64,000 nt of DNA from Gammaproteobacteria bacterium (GTDB lineage: Bacteria; Pseudomonadota; Gammaproteobacteria; Steroidobacterales; GCA-2729495): NCBI GenBank assembly GCA_014337915.1, contig QUBU01000010.1, positions 1 to 64,000 of the forward strand, given 5' to 3'. Below the pieces are notes generated by a model. The model was given only the letters and a program-made list of their open reading frames with translations. It did no database searches and was not told the DNA's origin. A program made the position numbers and the translations under genes. Below, piece by piece: positions 48,009 to 61,119 of the stretch (position 1 is its first letter; each line of letters opens with the position of its first letter).

Positions 48009-49298
48009 ATGGCGCTTCCGGGATTGCACTGGCGCATCGCCCTGGCCATGGGCCTTGGCGTGCTGCTCGGAAGCTGGTTGCAGCAGGGCGCCGGGCCTAC
48101 GGCAATGCCCCTGGCTGCGCTGCTGGACTTCATCGGCACGCTGTTCATCAGTGCGCTGAAGATGGTGATGCTGCCGCTGGTGATTGCGGCGCTCATCGTC
48201 GGCGTTGCCAGCGCCGGCTCGGGGCGCCGGCTTGGTCGTCTTGGCCTGCGCACCGTCACTTTCTTCCTGCTGACTACCATCGCGGCCATCATCACGGGCA
48301 TGGTCCTCGCGAACCTGCTCATGCCGGGCATGGTCGACGGCCGGCCGGCCAGCGACGTGCTTGCGCTGGAGGCGTCGAGTGCCGACATGCCAGGTGAACT
48401 CGCCGACAAGGGCCTCGGCGATGTCTTCAACGTGCTCGTCGGCATCGTTCCGGGCAACGTGTTCAGTGCCGCGGCCAGTGACGACATGATCGGTGTGATC
48501 GTCTTCTCGATTCTCTTCGGATCGTTCATGCTGCGGATCAGGCAGGAGCTTGCCGCAACGCTGTCGCGCTTCTGGAATGGCGTTCACCAGGTGATGCTGG
48601 GCATCACCGGCTGGATCATGCAGTTCGCACCGCTGGGCGTTTTCTGCCTGGCGGCCCAGGCCAGCGCCAAGTCCGGACTGGCTACTGCCGCCCCGCTACT
48701 GGCGTTCTCCGGCGTGGTGCTGGCCGCGCTGGCGGCCCACGCACTGCTGACCCTGCCGCTGCTGCTGCGCCTGTTCGCCGGTACCGGGCCGCTGGCGTTC
48801 TACCGTGCCATGATGCCTGCCGTGCTGACCGGGCTGGCCACGGCCTCGTCGCCGGTGACGCTGCCGGTGACCATGCAATGCGCCGTGGAGCGTGCCGCCA
48901 TTCCGAACCGGGTCGCCAGCCTGGTCCTGCCGCTGGGTGCGGCGATCAACCTCAACGGTACCGCGCTGTACCAGGCCGTTGCGGCCGTATTCCTCGCGCA
49001 GGCCTATGGTATCGACCTCAGCCTGTCGATGCAGTTTGTCATCCTGGCCATAGCAGTGGCGGCATCCGTGGCCACACCGGGCATCCCCTATGGATCACTG
49101 GTGGCGATTTCGGTGATCCTGTCGACGATCGGCCTGCCGACGGAGGCGGTCGGCGTGCTGCTGGTGGTCGACCGGTTTCTCGAGATGGCACGCACCAGCG
49201 TCGATGTGCTCGGCGATGCCATCTGCGCTGCCATCATTGCCCGCCACGACGGCGGCCTTGCGGCCGGCACATCACCCGCGGAGCCGGCCTCCGGCTGA
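48009..49298 (+). CDS. dicarboxylate/amino acid:cation symporter (DAACS family)
   Basis: The 429-residue transporter has at least eight hydrophobic segments. The family signatures ISALKMVMLPLVIAALIVGV, TASSPVTLPVTM (the Ser-rich re-entrant loop) and LGAAINLNGTALYQAVAAVF are present. It should couple import of glutamate, aspartate, serine/threonine or C4-dicarboxylates to Na+ or H+. Specificity cannot be decided from sequence. It lies between ppiD and the convergent fabI. Confidence 0.9.
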   Translation: MALPGLHWRIALAMGLGVLLGSWLQQGAGPTAMPLAALLDFIGTLFISALKMVMLPLVIAALIVGVASAGSGRRLGRLGLRTVTFFLLTTIAAIITGMVLANLLMPGMVDGRPASDVLALEASSADMPGELADKGLGDVFNVLVGIVPGNVFSAAASDDMIGVIVFSILFGSFMLRIRQELAATLSRFWNGVHQVMLGITGWIMQFAPLGVFCLAAQASAKSGLATAAPLLAFSGVVLAALAAHALLTLPLLLRLFAGTGPLAFYRAMMPAVLTGLATASSPVTLPVTMQCAVERAAIPNRVASLVLPLGAAINLNGTALYQAVAAVFLAQAYGIDLSLSMQFVILAIAVAASVATPGIPYGSLVAISVILSTIGLPTEAVGVLLVVDRFLEMARTSVDVLGDAICAAIIARHDGGLAAGTSPAEPASG

Positions 49299-49307
49299 CG
49301 GGTAGCG

Positions 49308-50087
49308 CTACTCGGGACTCATGCCGATGACGTGGTACCCGCCGTCGACATACAGCGTCTGTCCGGTGATGCCTGCTGCGAGGTCGGAGCAGAGGAAGGC
49401 ACCGGCATTGCCCACTTCCTCGATGGTGACGCAGCGGCGCAGCGGTGCGGTCTTGCCCATGTAGTTGAGCATGATGCGCATGCCGCCGATGCCGGCGGCG
49501 GCCAGCGTCTTGATCGGCCCGGCTGATATGCAGTTGACGCGGATGCCAGACGGGCCGAGGTCCGACGCCATGAAGCGCACGTTCGCCTCCAGGCTCGCCT
49601 TGGCGGGACCCATGACGTTGTAGTTCGGGATAGTGCGCACGGCCGCCAGGTAGCTCATGGTCAGCAGTGCACTACCTGGCCGCAGCATCGGCCGGCCGGC
49701 CTTGGCCAGGGCGACGAAGCTATAGCTGCTGATGTCCTGGGCGAGCCGGAAGCCTTCACGGGTCACCGTGTCCACGTAGCTTCCGGACAGCTGCTCGCGC
49801 GGCGCGAAGGCCACCGAGTGCACGATGATGTCCAGCTGCTGCCACTCACGCCGCAGCGTGGTGAAAGCCGCATCGATCTGCGAATCTTCCGCCACGTCCA
49901 GTGGCAGTACCAGCCGTGAGCCGGTGGCACTGGCCAGTTCCTCGACCCGTTCCCTGAGCTTGTCGTTCTGGTAGGTGTAGGCCAGCTCGGCCCCTTCCCT
50001 TGCCATGGCCTCGGCGATGCCCCAGGCGATCGAACGGTCACTGGCGACACCGACGATGAGCGCGCGTTTTCCCGTCAAGAAACCCAT
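49308..50087 (-). CDS. fabI: enoyl-[acyl-carrier-protein] reductase (NADH)
   Basis: The 259-residue short-chain dehydrogenase-like enzyme has the FabI N-terminus [30 protein letters not shown] and active-site [10 protein letters not shown] (Tyr-x6-Lys). The C-terminal [14 protein letters not shown] is typical. It performs the final reduction of each fatty acid elongation cycle and is the triclosan target. It is convergent with the symporter gene; the facing start of the methyltransferase lies about 160 bases upstream. Confidence 0.95.
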   Translation of the reverse strand: MGFLTGKRALIVGVASDRSIAWGIAEAMAREGAELAYTYQNDKLRERVEELASATGSRLVLPLDVAEDSQIDAAFTTLRREWQQLDIIVHSVAFAPREQLSGSYVDTVTREGFRLAQDISSYSFVALAKAGRPMLRPGSALLTMSYLAAVRTIPNYNVMGPAKASLEANVRFMASDLGPSGIRVNCISAGPIKTLAAAGIGGMRIMLNYMGKTAPLRRCVTIEEVGNAGAFLCSDLAAGITGQTLYVDGGYHVIGMSPE

Positions 50088-50248
50088 AAACCTGCTCTTG
50101 CCCCCTGAAGCCGGCGCTGATTGTAAGCCGGAGGCCGGCGATTCGTCACAGGAGTCTGGCTCCCCCCACCTCCGTTATCATAGGCTGTAGCAAGGGTTTC
50201 CGCATGGTCGGGTACCGCCATGGTCGCGGATGGCCGGCCTCGAGGCGC

Positions 50249-51028
50249 ATGACACAGATCCCCGGGTGGTTGAATACGCTCACCGGCCGCAATCTCCTGC
50301 GCGAGGAGGTACGGCAGGTCCGGCGCGCACTGGACAACATATTTGGCGACCAGCTGGTGCAGCTGGGCACCTGGGGCGAGCCCGGCATGTTCCGCCGCCT
50401 GGCCCGGACGCGTCGGGCCGCGGTAATCAGCGATCAGCCGACACCAGGCGTGGATGCCGTCTGTGCTTCCGATGCACTGGCCGTCACCAGCGCCTCGGTG
50501 GACGCGGTGCTGCTGCCACATACACTGGAACTGGTGGATGACCCGCATGCGGTATTGCGCGAAGTCGACCGCATCCTGCGCCCGGACGGGCAGCTGGTGG
50601 TGCTGGGCTTCAATCCCTGGGGCTGGTGGGGGCTGCGCCATGCATTGTCCCGCCAGGGCTTTCCATCCGGTTCCCAGCGCATGATCTCCGACGGCCGTCT
50701 GTGCGACTGGCTGCAGCTGCTCGAGTTCAAGGTCCATCACTCGGCCGTGTACTACTTCGTGCCGCCGATACTGCGGGGCGCGCTGCCGCGACAGGGCCGG
50801 CCGCAGCGTTCCGAGGAGAGCGGGGTACAGCCCGATTCCCCGGTGCGCCAGGCCGGCCGCCGGTCGCGTCAGGCCTCGCTGCTCAGGCGGATCCCGGCAT
50901 TTGCGGCCTGCTATGTCCTGGTGGCGCGCAAGCAGACCTGCATCGTCACGCCGATCCGCCTGGCCTGGCGGCGCCGGCCGGGGCTGGTCGGTGGCCTGGT
51001 AAACCCAACCACCCGCAACGTCGCATGA
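50249..51028 (+). CDS. class I SAM-dependent methyltransferase, YafS-like
   Basis: The protein has 259 residues from ATG 50249, or 274 from ATG 50204. It resembles the methyltransferase gene that stands upstream of rnhA in many gammaproteobacteria (yafS). The SAM motif is degenerate. [19 protein letters not shown] and [20 protein letters not shown] match methyltransferase motifs II-III. The start at [17 protein letters not shown] fits the family N-terminus. The stop overlaps the rnhA ATG by four bases. Substrate unknown. Confidence 0.8.
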   Translation: MTQIPGWLNTLTGRNLLREEVRQVRRALDNIFGDQLVQLGTWGEPGMFRRLARTRRAAVISDQPTPGVDAVCASDALAVTSASVDAVLLPHTLELVDDPHAVLREVDRILRPDGQLVVLGFNPWGWWGLRHALSRQGFPSGSQRMISDGRLCDWLQLLEFKVHHSAVYYFVPPILRGALPRQGRPQRSEESGVQPDSPVRQAGRRSRQASLLRRIPAFAACYVLVARKQTCIVTPIRLAWRRRPGLVGGLVNPTTRNVA

Positions 51029-51528
51029 CCGAGGTGGAGATCCATACCGATGGCGCCTGTCGCGGCAACCCAGGACCCGGCGGCTGGGGTGCCATCCTGC
51101 GCTGGGGGACTCGCGAGAAGGAGATCTGGGGCGGCGAACCGGCCACGACCAACAACCGCATGGAGCTCACCGCGGCCATTCGTGCGCTGGAAGCACTGCG
51201 CATGCCCTGTACCGTTCGAGCGTATACCGATTCGGAGTACCTGCGCCGGGGCATCACCGAGTGGCTGGAGCAGTGGAAGCGCCGTGGCTGGAAGACGGCA
51301 GGACGCAAGCCAGTCAAGAACGAGGACCTGTGGCAGCGCCTGGATGAACTTTCGACCCGGCATGCCGTGACCTGGCACTGGGTGCGGGGCCATACCGGGC
51401 ATCCCGACAACGAGCGTGCGGACGCGCTGGCCAACCGTGGGGTCGACGAGGTGCTCGGTCTGGTCCCGGCCGGTGCTGCGGCCAGGGGGCCTGGCAGCAC
51501 GGCGTGCCCGGGAGGACCGGCAGCATGA
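51025..51528 (+). CDS. rnhA: ribonuclease HI
   Basis: The 167-residue enzyme has the DEDD active site: [38 protein letters not shown] and [12 protein letters not shown]. It removes RNA from RNA-DNA hybrids. Both ends overlap neighbours by ATGA, indicating a methyltransferase-rnhA-dnaQ operon. Confidence 0.95.
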   Translation: MTEVEIHTDGACRGNPGPGGWGAILRWGTREKEIWGGEPATTNNRMELTAAIRALEALRMPCTVRAYTDSEYLRRGITEWLEQWKRRGWKTAGRKPVKNEDLWQRLDELSTRHAVTWHWVRGHTGHPDNERADALANRGVDEVLGLVPAGAAARGPGSTACPGGPAA

Positions 51529-52235
51529 GGCAGGTCGTCCTCGATACCGAGACCACGGGACTGGAGGTCGAACAGGGCCATCGCATCATCGAGATCGGCT
51601 GTGTCGAGATGGTCAACCGGCGGCGGACCGGCAACACCTTCCACCAGTACCTGCGCCCGGATCGTGACATCGACAGCGGCGCGGAGCAGGTCCATGGCAT
51701 CAGCAACGAAGCGCTGCAGGGCAAGCCACGTTTCGCCGAGATCGTCGGTGAACTCCTGGAGTTCATCGCTGGTGCCGAGCTGATCATCCACAATGCCGAA
51801 TTCGACGTCGGCTTCCTGGACAACGAGCTGCGCCTGGCTGGCCGTGATGGCGACAGCGTCCGCGGCCATTGCCAGGTGCTCGACACTCTGCTGCTGGCGC
51901 GTCGCCTGCACCCCGGCCAGCGCAACGGCCTGGATGCGCTGTGCCGGCGCTACGGCATCGACAACTCCGCCCGTGACTACCACGGCGCGCTGCTGGATGC
52001 GCAGCTGCTGGCCGATGTCTATCTCGCCATGACCGGCGGCCAGGCGGCGCTGTCGCTGGACATCGTGCCCGCCACCGAGGTCGCCGGAGCGGTGGCGCCG
52101 CGCTTCGACCGTGCTGGCCTGTCGCTGGTGGTGCGGCACGCGAGCGCGGAAGAGCTGGCAGCGCACGAACGCCAGCTGGACCTGCTGGAGAAGGCCTGCC
52201 CGCAGGGGGCTGCATGGCGCCGGCGGGACGGTTGA
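51525..52235 (+). CDS. dnaQ: DNA polymerase III epsilon subunit
   Basis: The 236-residue 3'-5' proofreading exonuclease has Exo[11 protein letters not shown], Exo[17 protein letters not shown] and Exo[19 protein letters not shown]. The C-terminal segment that binds the alpha subunit is present. The rnhA-dnaQ pairing is conserved. The ATG overlaps the rnhA stop by four bases. Confidence 0.95.
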   Translation: MRQVVLDTETTGLEVEQGHRIIEIGCVEMVNRRRTGNTFHQYLRPDRDIDSGAEQVHGISNEALQGKPRFAEIVGELLEFIAGAELIIHNAEFDVGFLDNELRLAGRDGDSVRGHCQVLDTLLLARRLHPGQRNGLDALCRRYGIDNSARDYHGALLDAQLLADVYLAMTGGQAALSLDIVPATEVAGAVAPRFDRAGLSLVVRHASAEELAAHERQLDLLEKACPQGAAWRRRDG

Positions 52236-52432
52236 GGAACCTCCTTTACATATGCCAGTTCCGGTGGCCCGGTCGTCTGGTGCCGGCTTCGCTGCGGACT
52301 GTGAAGGCTGTGCTGGCGACAGCCGGGTTACATCGCCAGAATATCGTCCTCCGGGCGAGTGTCCCGGGCTGCCCGCGAACAACGATAACCAAGCGTGCAG
52401 CCTCCCGGCCCCTGAAAAGTGAATGAGAACAC

Positions 52433-53722
<1,290 letters not shown>

Positions 53723-53747
53723 CGGCTTCCAGACGAGTAAACGCATC

Positions 53748-54767
53748 ATGAAGATACTGGTCACCGGCGCCGCCGGATTCATCGGCATGTTCGTCTCCCG
53801 CATCCTGCTGGAGCGCGGTGACGAGGTCGTCGGCATCGACAACCTCAACGAATACTACGACGTCAACCTCAAGCACCATCGCCTGGCGTTGCTCAGCAAG
53901 CTGCCGGGTTTCAGCTTCGTGAAACTCGACCTGGCCGATCGCGCCGGCATGGAGGCCCTGTTCCGCGAGCAGCGCTTCCAGCGCGTAGTGCACCTGGCGG
54001 CGCAGGCCGGAGTGCGCTATTCACTCATCAATCCCCATGCCTACATCGACAGCAACCTGGTGGGCAGCTTCCATGTCATGGAGGGCTGTCGCGCCAACGG
54101 CGTGGAGCACCTGGTGTATGCCTCCACCAGTTCGGTGTACGGCGCCAACACGCACATGCCGTTTTCCACCCATCGGGCCGCGGACCACCCGATCTCGCTG
54201 TACGCCGCGACCAAGAAGGCCAACGAGATGATGGCGCACAGCTATTCGATGCTGCATCGCCTGCCGACGACGGGGCTGCGCTTCTTCACGGTGTACGGGC
54301 CCTACGGCCGCCCCGACATGGCATTGTTCCAGTTCACGCGCAATATCCTCGAGGGCAGGCCGATCGATGTCTTCAACTTCGGCCGGCATCGCCGCGACTT
54401 CACCTACGTCGACGACATTGCCCAGGGCGTGGTGCGCGCCCTGGACCGGGTCGCGGAGCCTGATCCGCAGTGGGACGCCGACAGTCCCGATCCCGCCCGC
54501 AGCTCGGCGCCTTACCGGCTCTACAACATCGGCAACAGCCGTCCCGTCGAGCTGATGCACTACATCAAGGTGATCGAGGAGGTCCTGGGCCGCAAGGCCG
54601 AGAAGAACCTGCTGCCCCTGCAGGCTGGTGACGTGCCTGACACCTTTGCCGACGTCGAGGACCTCATCACCGAGGTTGGCTACCGCCCGGCTACCCCGGT
54701 AGAGGTCGGTGTGGCACGCTTCGTCGAGTGGTACCTCGAGTACTACGGGATCCGGCTCAACCAGTAG
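53748..54767 (+). CDS. NAD-dependent epimerase, UDP-glucuronate 4-epimerase family
   Basis: The 339-residue short-chain dehydrogenase-fold enzyme has the Rossmann start [20 protein letters not shown], the catalytic Ser region in [12 protein letters not shown] and Tyr-x3-Lys in [29 protein letters not shown] and [17 protein letters not shown] match UDP-glucuronate 4-epimerases (CapI/LspL type). It makes UDP-galacturonate, or acts on the TviB product. It lies 25 bases after tviB. Confidence 0.85.
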   Translation: MKILVTGAAGFIGMFVSRILLERGDEVVGIDNLNEYYDVNLKHHRLALLSKLPGFSFVKLDLADRAGMEALFREQRFQRVVHLAAQAGVRYSLINPHAYIDSNLVGSFHVMEGCRANGVEHLVYASTSSVYGANTHMPFSTHRAADHPISLYAATKKANEMMAHSYSMLHRLPTTGLRFFTVYGPYGRPDMALFQFTRNILEGRPIDVFNFGRHRRDFTYVDDIAQGVVRALDRVAEPDPQWDADSPDPARSSAPYRLYNIGNSRPVELMHYIKVIEEVLGRKAEKNLLPLQAGDVPDTFADVEDLITEVGYRPATPVEVGVARFVEWYLEYYGIRLNQ

Positions 54768-54851
54768 CAGCGGGTCGGGTGGGGTCGCCGGCGGCCGCTT
54801 CCGGCCGCCCGGGGTTTGCGGTGCATAACGGCTGAAAAGAATCAGGACATC

Positions 54852-56186
54852 ATGCGCGTAACAGTTCACGGCACCGGGTATGTCGGCCTGGTCACTGGCA
54901 CCTGCCTGGCAGAGGTCGGCAACCACGTCACCTGTGTCGATATCGACGAGTCCAAGGTTGCAGCGCTGCGGCGCGGGCAGGTGCCGATCTACGAGCCTGG
55001 TCTGGAAGAACTGGTGCGCCGCAACTTCCAGGCGGGCCGCCTGGCTTTCACCACGGACGTTGCCGTCGGCGTACGCCACGGGCCATTCCAGTTCATTGCC
55101 GTGGGTACACCCAAGGACGAGGATGGGTCCGCCGACCTGAGCCACGTGCTGACAGTGGCGCGTGCCATCGCCGCGGGAATGGACGATTACAAGGTGATCG
55201 TCACCAAGTCCACGGTGCCGGTCGGCACGGCCGACAAGGTGCGCGAGGCGGTTGCCACGGTGCTGGGCCAGCGGCAGGCGCCGCCGTCGTTCGATGTAGT
55301 GTCGAATCCGGAATTCCTGAAGGAGGGAGCCGCAGTCGGTGACTTCATGAAGCCCGACCGCATCATCATCGGCTCGGAGAGCGCCCGGGCCACGGAACTG
55401 CTGCGTGCCCTGTACGATCCGTTCAGCCGCAACCATGACAAGCTCATTGTCATGGATGTGCGCTCGGCGGAACTCACCAAGTATGCGGCCAATGCCATGC
55501 TGGCGACCAAGATCAGCTTCATGAACGAGCTGGCCAACCTCGCCGAGATCTGCGGTGCCGACATCGAGCAGGTCCGGGTGGGCATCGGCTCGGACCCGCG
55601 CATCGGCTTCGAGTTCATCTATCCGGGATGCGGATATGGCGGCTCGTGCTTTCCCAAGGACGTGAGTGCCCTGATCCGCTCCGCCGAGGAGCACCGCTTC
55701 GACATGCAACTGGTCAGGGCGGTGGAGGAGGTCAACGACCGGCAGAAGCGGGTGCTGTTCGCGAAGATCGAGCGGTTCTTCGACGGCAAGCTCCGGGGGC
55801 GTACGGTGGCCCTGTGGGGCCTGGCCTTCAAGCCCAATACGGATGACATGCGCGAGGCTTCCAGCAGCGTGCTCATGCAGCAGCTCTGGGCGGCCGGAGC
55901 GCGGGTCCGTGCCTATGATCCCAAGGCCCAGGACGAAGCACGCCGCATCCACGGTGAGCGGCCTGACCTGACCTACTGCCAGTCGGCCTATGAGGCAGTG
56001 GAAGGTGCCGACGTGCTGGCCGTGGTCACCGAGTGGCAGGAGTTCCGCAGCCCCGACTTCGAACGCCTGCGCGACAGACTTGCGGCAGGCGCCATTTTCG
56101 ATGGCCGCAACATCTACGATCCGGCAATGGTCCAGCGCATGGGCCTGCGTTACTTCGGCATCGGTCGCAGCACGCCTGCCACCTGA
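54852..56186 (+). CDS. ugd: UDP-glucose 6-dehydrogenase
   Basis: The 444-residue enzyme has the NAD-binding start [31 protein letters not shown], and catalytic Cys in [16 protein letters not shown]. It converts UDP-glucose to UDP-glucuronate, the likely substrate of the neighbouring epimerase. ATG 54852 (MRVTVHGTG) is the natural start; a longer frame upstream is not conserved. Confidence 0.95.
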   Translation: MRVTVHGTGYVGLVTGTCLAEVGNHVTCVDIDESKVAALRRGQVPIYEPGLEELVRRNFQAGRLAFTTDVAVGVRHGPFQFIAVGTPKDEDGSADLSHVLTVARAIAAGMDDYKVIVTKSTVPVGTADKVREAVATVLGQRQAPPSFDVVSNPEFLKEGAAVGDFMKPDRIIIGSESARATELLRALYDPFSRNHDKLIVMDVRSAELTKYAANAMLATKISFMNELANLAEICGADIEQVRVGIGSDPRIGFEFIYPGCGYGGSCFPKDVSALIRSAEEHRFDMQLVRAVEEVNDRQKRVLFAKIERFFDGKLRGRTVALWGLAFKPNTDDMREASSSVLMQQLWAAGARVRAYDPKAQDEARRIHGERPDLTYCQSAYEAVEGADVLAVVTEWQEFRSPDFERLRDRLAAGAIFDGRNIYDPAMVQRMGLRYFGIGRSTPAT

Positions 56187-56209
56187 GCGCGACATCACCC
56201 GGCCGCCGC

Positions 56210-57634
56210 ATGCAGATCGTTCCCGTCATCCTCTGCGGCGGATCCGGTACCCGGCTCTGGCCCCTGTCGCGGGCACTGTTGCCCAAGCAGCTGCTGGCGC
56301 TGCAGGGCACGGGCACCCTGCTGCAGGAGACATTCGGCAGGGTGCAGGGCCTCGGTCCCGGCTGCGAGGCGCCGCTGGTGCTCTGCAACGAGGCCCATCG
56401 GTTCCTGGTGGATGCGCAGCTGCGCCAGGCCGGCGCCTGCCCACGGCTGATCCTGGAGCCGGTCGGCCGTAACACGGCGCCGGCCGTGGCTGTCGCCGCG
56501 CTGCGGGCGAGGGCAGAGCAGGCTGACGATCCACTGTTGCTGGTGCTGCCATCTGACCACGTGGTTGCCGATGGTGGTGCCTTCCAGGCGGCGGTGCGCG
56601 CCGCGTTGCCGGCTGCCAGGGCCGGCGAACTGGTGGCCTTCGGCGTGGTGCCCGAGCGCCCCGAGACCGGCTATGGCTACATTCGTGGGGCAGCCGGTGG
56701 CGCCGGTCCGCGACGCATCGAGGAGTTCGTCGAGAAGCCGGACCTCGACACGGCCCGCGGGTTTCTCGCCAGCGGCCGGCACTTCTGGAACAGTGGCATG
56801 TTCCTCTTCAGCGCCAGTGCGTACCTGCGCGAACTGCGGAATTTTGCACCGGACATCCTTGCGGCCTGCGAGGCGGCGGTTGCCGCCGGGCATGTCGAAG
56901 CCACGACCCTGCGGCTCGACGATGCGGCATTCCGCGCCTGCCGCTCGCAGTCCATCGACTACGCGGTGATGGAGGAGACCAGCCGCGGCAGCGTGGTGCC
57001 GCTTGGCGCCGGCTGGAGCGACGTCGGCTCCTGGGCAGCCCTGCACGAGGTCTCGGGCCGGGATGCGGCCGGCAACGTCATTTCCGGTGACGTGGTTGCC
57101 GTCGATTGCCGGAATTCCTACCTGCGCGCCGAGAGCCGCCTGGTCGGCGTGGTGGGCCTCGAGGGCTGTGTCGTCGTCGAAACCAGGGACGCCGTGCTGG
57201 TGGCGCCGCAGGCGCGGGCACAGGACGTGAAGCTGCTGGTGGAGGCGCTGGCAGGAGCGGGCCGCGCCGAGACCAGGCAGGGCCGCGAGGTGTTTCGACC
57301 CTGGGGCAGCTATGACAGCCTGGAGGCGCGGCCCGGTTTCCAGGTCAAGCGCCTCGCGGTGCTGCCTGGTGCCATACTGTCCCTGCAGCTGCACCAGCAG
57401 CGCGCCGAGCATTGGGTGGTGGTGTCGGGAATCGCACGCATCACCCGCAATGAGGAAGTCTTCGAGTTGCGCCGCAACGAGCACACATTCATCCCCCTGG
57501 GGGCGCGCCATCGCATCGAGAATCCCGGCACTGAACTGCTGGAGATCATCGAGGTGCAGGTGGGTGACTATCTCGGCGAGGATGACATCGTCCGCCTGGA
57601 GGATCGTTACGGCCGCCAGGGCCGCAGGGACTGA
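56210..57634 (+). CDS. manC: mannose-1-phosphate guanylyltransferase / mannose-6-phosphate isomerase
   Basis: The 474-residue bifunctional protein (ManC/AlgA/XanB type) has an N-terminal guanylyltransferase domain with [14 protein letters not shown] and FVEKP. A C-terminal cupin phosphomannose isomerase carries [19 protein letters not shown]. The order with manB below gives the full route from fructose-6-phosphate to GDP-mannose. A linker region ([18 protein letters not shown]) is intact. Confidence 0.94.
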   Translation: MQIVPVILCGGSGTRLWPLSRALLPKQLLALQGTGTLLQETFGRVQGLGPGCEAPLVLCNEAHRFLVDAQLRQAGACPRLILEPVGRNTAPAVAVAALRARAEQADDPLLLVLPSDHVVADGGAFQAAVRAALPAARAGELVAFGVVPERPETGYGYIRGAAGGAGPRRIEEFVEKPDLDTARGFLASGRHFWNSGMFLFSASAYLRELRNFAPDILAACEAAVAAGHVEATTLRLDDAAFRACRSQSIDYAVMEETSRGSVVPLGAGWSDVGSWAALHEVSGRDAAGNVISGDVVAVDCRNSYLRAESRLVGVVGLEGCVVVETRDAVLVAPQARAQDVKLLVEALAGAGRAETRQGREVFRPWGSYDSLEARPGFQVKRLAVLPGAILSLQLHQQRAEHWVVVSGIARITRNEEVFELRRNEHTFIPLGARHRIENPGTELLEIIEVQVGDYLGEDDIVRLEDRYGRQGRRD

Positions 57635-57666
57635 GTCCCGCCACCTTCGGTTCCGGAAGAGCGCCA

Positions 57667-59031
57667 ATGACCGAGCCGCTGACCTGCTTCAAGGCCTACG
57701 ACATCCGCGGGCGCATTCCCGGCGAGATCAACGAGGACGTTGCCTGCCGCATCGGCAGGGCATTCGGCGAGTTCCTTGCGGCAGGTGAGGTCGTTGTGGG
57801 CCACGACATCCGGCTCTCGGGGCCGGTACTGTCCGCAGCGCTGGCGCGCGGACTGAATGCCGTCGGCGTCGACGTCATCGATATTGGCCTCTGCGGCACC
57901 GAGGAGGTCTACTTTGCCACCTCGCACCTGGGCGCCGGCGGCGGGATCATGGTCACGGCCAGCCACAACCCGGCCGACTACAACGGCATGAAGCTGGTGC
58001 GCGCGGGTTCGCGCCCCGTCAGCGGCGACACCGGCCTCCTCGAGATCCGCCGGCGTGCCGAGGAGCTGGCCGGTGCTGCAATCCGCGGGATGCCGCACCA
58101 GGGCGGCGTGCGCCGGGCCGATCCCCGGCAGGACTACGTGCGTCACCTGCTCGGCTACGTGGACCGCGACCGCCTCAAGCCACTGCACCTGGTCATGAAT
58201 GCCGGCAATGGCAGCGCCGGGCCGGTGGTGGATGCGCTGGAACGCGAACTGCCGTTCCGGCTGACGAAAGTCCAGCACCAGCCCGATGGCCGCTTCCCCA
58301 ACGGCGTGCCGAATCCGCTGCTGCCGGAAAATCGCGAGGCAACCAGCCGTGCCATCCGCAGCGTGGGCGCCGACTTCGGCGTCGCATGGGACGGTGATTT
58401 CGACCGCTGCTTCCTGTTCGACGAACGCGGCGAGTTCATCGAGGGCTACTATGTGGTCGGTCTGCTGGCGGAGGCAATGCTGGCGGCGCATCCGGGAGCG
58501 CGCATCATCCATGACCCACGGCTGGTGTGGAATACCGAGGACATCGTCCGTAAGCAGGGCGGCATTGCGGTACAGAGCAAGACCGGGCATGCCTTCATCA
58601 AGGAGCGCATGCGCCACGAAGATGCCGTCTACGGTGGCGAGATGAGCGCGCATCATTATTTTCGCGACTTTGCCTACTGTGACAGCGGCATGATCCCCTG
58701 GCTGCTGGTGGCTGGCCTGGTCAGCAGTGGAGGGCGGCCACTGTCCGCGCTGGTGGCCGACCGCATCCGTCGCTTTCCGGTCAGCGGCGAGATCAACCGC
58801 CAGCTCGCGGATCCGGCAGCGGCGCTGGCCCGGGTCCGCGCGCGCTATGCGCCCGGGGCCGAGGTGATCGACGAGACCGATGGCCTTGGCATCGCCTTCC
58901 AAGACTGGCGTTTCAACCTGCGGGCCTCCAACACCGAACCGGTCATCCGGCTCAACGTCGAGAGCCGTGGTGACGTGGGGTTGATGCAGGCAAAGACGGC
59001 CGAGATCCTGGCGCTGCTATCCCGGCATTGA
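57667..59031 (+). CDS. manB: phosphomannomutase / phosphoglucomutase
   Basis: The 454-residue enzyme has the active Ser in [15 protein letters not shown], the metal site [13 protein letters not shown], and the sugar-phosphate loop [15 protein letters not shown]. It converts mannose-6-P to mannose-1-P (and glucose phosphates) ahead of ManC. It ends a same-strand run from tviB. Confidence 0.94.
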   Translation: MTEPLTCFKAYDIRGRIPGEINEDVACRIGRAFGEFLAAGEVVVGHDIRLSGPVLSAALARGLNAVGVDVIDIGLCGTEEVYFATSHLGAGGGIMVTASHNPADYNGMKLVRAGSRPVSGDTGLLEIRRRAEELAGAAIRGMPHQGGVRRADPRQDYVRHLLGYVDRDRLKPLHLVMNAGNGSAGPVVDALERELPFRLTKVQHQPDGRFPNGVPNPLLPENREATSRAIRSVGADFGVAWDGDFDRCFLFDERGEFIEGYYVVGLLAEAMLAAHPGARIIHDPRLVWNTEDIVRKQGGIAVQSKTGHAFIKERMRHEDAVYGGEMSAHHYFRDFAYCDSGMIPWLLVAGLVSSGGRPLSALVADRIRRFPVSGEINRQLADPAAALARVRARYAPGAEVIDETDGLGIAFQDWRFNLRASNTEPVIRLNVESRGDVGLMQAKTAEILALLSRH

Positions 59032-59100
59032 GCCGGCGCCTGGTGCCGGCGGGCGTGGATCCGGCGTGGGCGCCCCCGGGTATCCAGGCCGATCACGAGG

Positions 59101-59349
59101 CTACTGCGTCACCTTGCCCTGCACGAAATGCACCAGGGAGCCGAAGGTGGCGAAGGTGTCGGCTGAAATCTCGTCATCGTGCACCACGATCCCGAACTGG
59201 TCTTCCAGGGCGGTGATGACCTCCACCACTGCCATGGAATCGAGCTCCGGCAGGGCGCCGAGCAGCGCCGAGTCCGCTTCCAGGCGGGCGGCCCGTTCAC
59301 CCAGTTGCAGGGCATCCCTCAGGATCGCGCGCAGCTGCTGATCCAGCAT
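59101..59349 (-). CDS. acyl carrier protein, exosortase-associated type
   Basis: The 82-residue protein has the phosphopantetheine Ser in ELDSMAVVEVI (DSM) and a helical ACP fold ending in FVQGKVTQ. It is divergent from an acyl-CoA ligase of the exosortase A set and is very likely its carrier partner. ATG 59349 gives the standard ACP length. It is not the housekeeping AcpP: sequence and context differ. Confidence 0.85.
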   Translation of the reverse strand: MLDQQLRAILRDALQLGERAARLEADSALLGALPELDSMAVVEVITALEDQFGIVVHDDEISADTFATFGSLVHFVQGKVTQ

Positions 59350-59424
59350 GTCGTGAGTACTCCGGTTTTCCTGTGCCGGGAGTGCTGGGGGTGCCTGGAC
59401 GGACTCCACGGTTGCGGGAATTTT

Positions 59425-59452
59425 ATAGTAAAAACAGTGTTTCGCCCAACAA
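59425..59452 (-). promoter_or_regulatory. candidate promoter for the ACP gene
   Basis: On the minus strand TTGTTG (59447-59452) and TACTAT (59425-59430) have a 16-base spacer. The patch is AT-rich in a GC-rich neighbourhood. Divergent transcription of the ligase may start from the same region. Confidence 0.4.
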
Positions 59453-59523
59453 ACGCCAGTATGCTGTGCCCCGCAGCCGTCCGTCCGGGCGGCGCCCAGC
59501 ACCAGCGTCCAGGCCGCAGGCCA

Positions 59524-61119
59524 ATGACCGAACTCCTGCATGAACTCATTATGTCGTCCGCCCGGCGCCATGGCGCACGGCCTGCAGTGACCGACGCGGC
59601 ACGCACGGTGACCTACGAGCAGCTCGCGCTCGGGATCGAGCGCCTGGCCGCTGGTCTTGCCGATGCCGGCATGCACCGCGGGACGCGCGTGGCGGTATAC
59701 CTGCCGAAGTGCCTGGAAGCCGTCGAGGCCATGTTTGCCGTCGCCATGGGTGGCGGCATTTTCGTTCCGGTCAACCCGCTGCTCAGGCCGGCTCAGGTGG
59801 CCTACATCCTGCAGGACTCCGGAGCTGGTTTGCTGCTCACTTCCGCGGAGCGCCTCGCAGTACTCGCGACCGAACTCGACGCCTGTTCCGAGCTGCGGAC
59901 CGTGGTCACCGTGGAGGCAACGGATGCGTCCCGGCAGGCAGCCTTGCGGGTCGTATCGATGACGGCACTGCGCGACGAGGCGCCAGCCCTGGCGGCACCC
60001 TGCGTCATCGACGAGGATGTCGCATCCATTTTCTACACCTCTGGCAGCACCGGCCGTCCCAAGGGCGTGGTGCTCAGCCACCGCAACATGGTCGCCGGCG
60101 CGCACAGCGTGGCGAGCTACCTGGAAAACCGGCTGGAAGACAGCATCCTGGCCGTGCTGCCGCTGAGCTTCGACTATGGCTTCAGCCAGCTGACCACCGC
60201 GTTCCACAGCGCGGCGCGGGTGGTCCTGCTGAACTACCTGCTGCCGAACGACGTTCTGCGCGCACTGGAGCGCGAGCACATCACCGGGCTTGCCGGCGTG
60301 CCGCCGCTATGGATCCAGCTCGCCGCGCTGGACTGGCCAGAGGCGGCCGGTGCGCGGTTGCGCTACATCACCAGTTCCGGCGGCAAGCTGCCGCTCACCA
60401 CGGTCCGGAGGCTGCGGCAGAAACTGCCGGCCACGCGCCTGTACCTGATGTACGGCCTGACCGAGGCCTTCCGCTCGACCTACCTGCCCCCGGAACTGGT
60501 GGATCAGCGGCCGACGTCCATCGGCAAGGCGATTCCCAACGCGGAGGTCCTCGTGGTTCGTCCCGATGGCACCGAGTGCGGGGTGGATGAGCCTGGCGAA
60601 CTGGTGCACCGGGGGGCGCTGGTAGCCAGGGGCTACTGGCGGGATCCGGAGCGCAGCCGCGAGCGCTTCCGGCCGGCACCCGGCCAGCTGCCGGGCCTGC
60701 CGCTCCCGGAGATCGCCGTCTGGTCCGGGGATACCGTGCAGCGCGATGCCGAGGGCTTCCTGTATTTTGTGGGTCGCCATGACGAGACGATCAAGACCTC
60801 GGGCTATCGCGTCAGCCCCACCGAGGTGGAGGAGGTGCTGTACGCGACCCAGATGGTGGCCGGCGCGGTGGCCTTCGGTGTCTACCATGCCAGCCTCGGG
60901 CAGAGCATCGCCGTGGCAGTGGAAGCCGCTGGCGGACAGCTGCCTGATACCGGGCGCCTGCTGGCCGAGTGCCGCAAGGCGCTGCCGCCGTTCATGGTGC
61001 CGGCGACCGTGATCTGGGAGGCCGAGCTGCCGCGCAATCCCAATGGCAAGCTGGACCGTAGCGCCATCATCGGCCGCCTGCGGCCGCAACTCGAGGCTGC
61101 CCATGCGTCCGACCAGTGA
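59524..61119 (+). CDS. AMP-forming acyl-CoA ligase, exosortase A system-associated
   Basis: The 531-residue adenylating enzyme has the P-loop motif FYTSGSTGRPKGVVLSH, LYLMYGLTEAFR and the C-terminal Lys in NPNGKLDRS. It matches the family recorded as exosortase A system-associated acyl-CoA ligase (TIGR03098, from memory). It probably activates an acyl or amino acid group for transfer to the ACP. Its 3' end overlaps the next gene by 17 bases. Confidence 0.88.
   Translation: MTELLHELIMSSARRHGARPAVTDAARTVTYEQLALGIERLAAGLADAGMHRGTRVAVYLPKCLEAVEAMFAVAMGGGIFVPVNPLLRPAQVAYILQDSGAGLLLTSAERLAVLATELDACSELRTVVTVEATDASRQAALRVVSMTALRDEAPALAAPCVIDEDVASIFYTSGSTGRPKGVVLSHRNMVAGAHSVASYLENRLEDSILAVLPLSFDYGFSQLTTAFHSAARVVLLNYLLPNDVLRALEREHITGLAGVPPLWIQLAALDWPEAAGARLRYITSSGGKLPLTTVRRLRQKLPATRLYLMYGLTEAFRSTYLPPELVDQRPTSIGKAIPNAEVLVVRPDGTECGVDEPGELVHRGALVARGYWRDPERSRERFRPAPGQLPGLPLPEIAVWSGDTVQRDAEGFLYFVGRHDETIKTSGYRVSPTEVEEVLYATQMVAGAVAFGVYHASLGQSIAVAVEAAGGQLPDTGRLLAECRKALPPFMVPATVIWEAELPRNPNGKLDRSAIIGRLRPQLEAAHASDQ

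Noticed and set aside
50946..52382. 478-codon minus-strand frame opposite rnhA and dnaQ
   Set aside because: It is antisense to two genes with intact active sites and overlapping start/stop codons.
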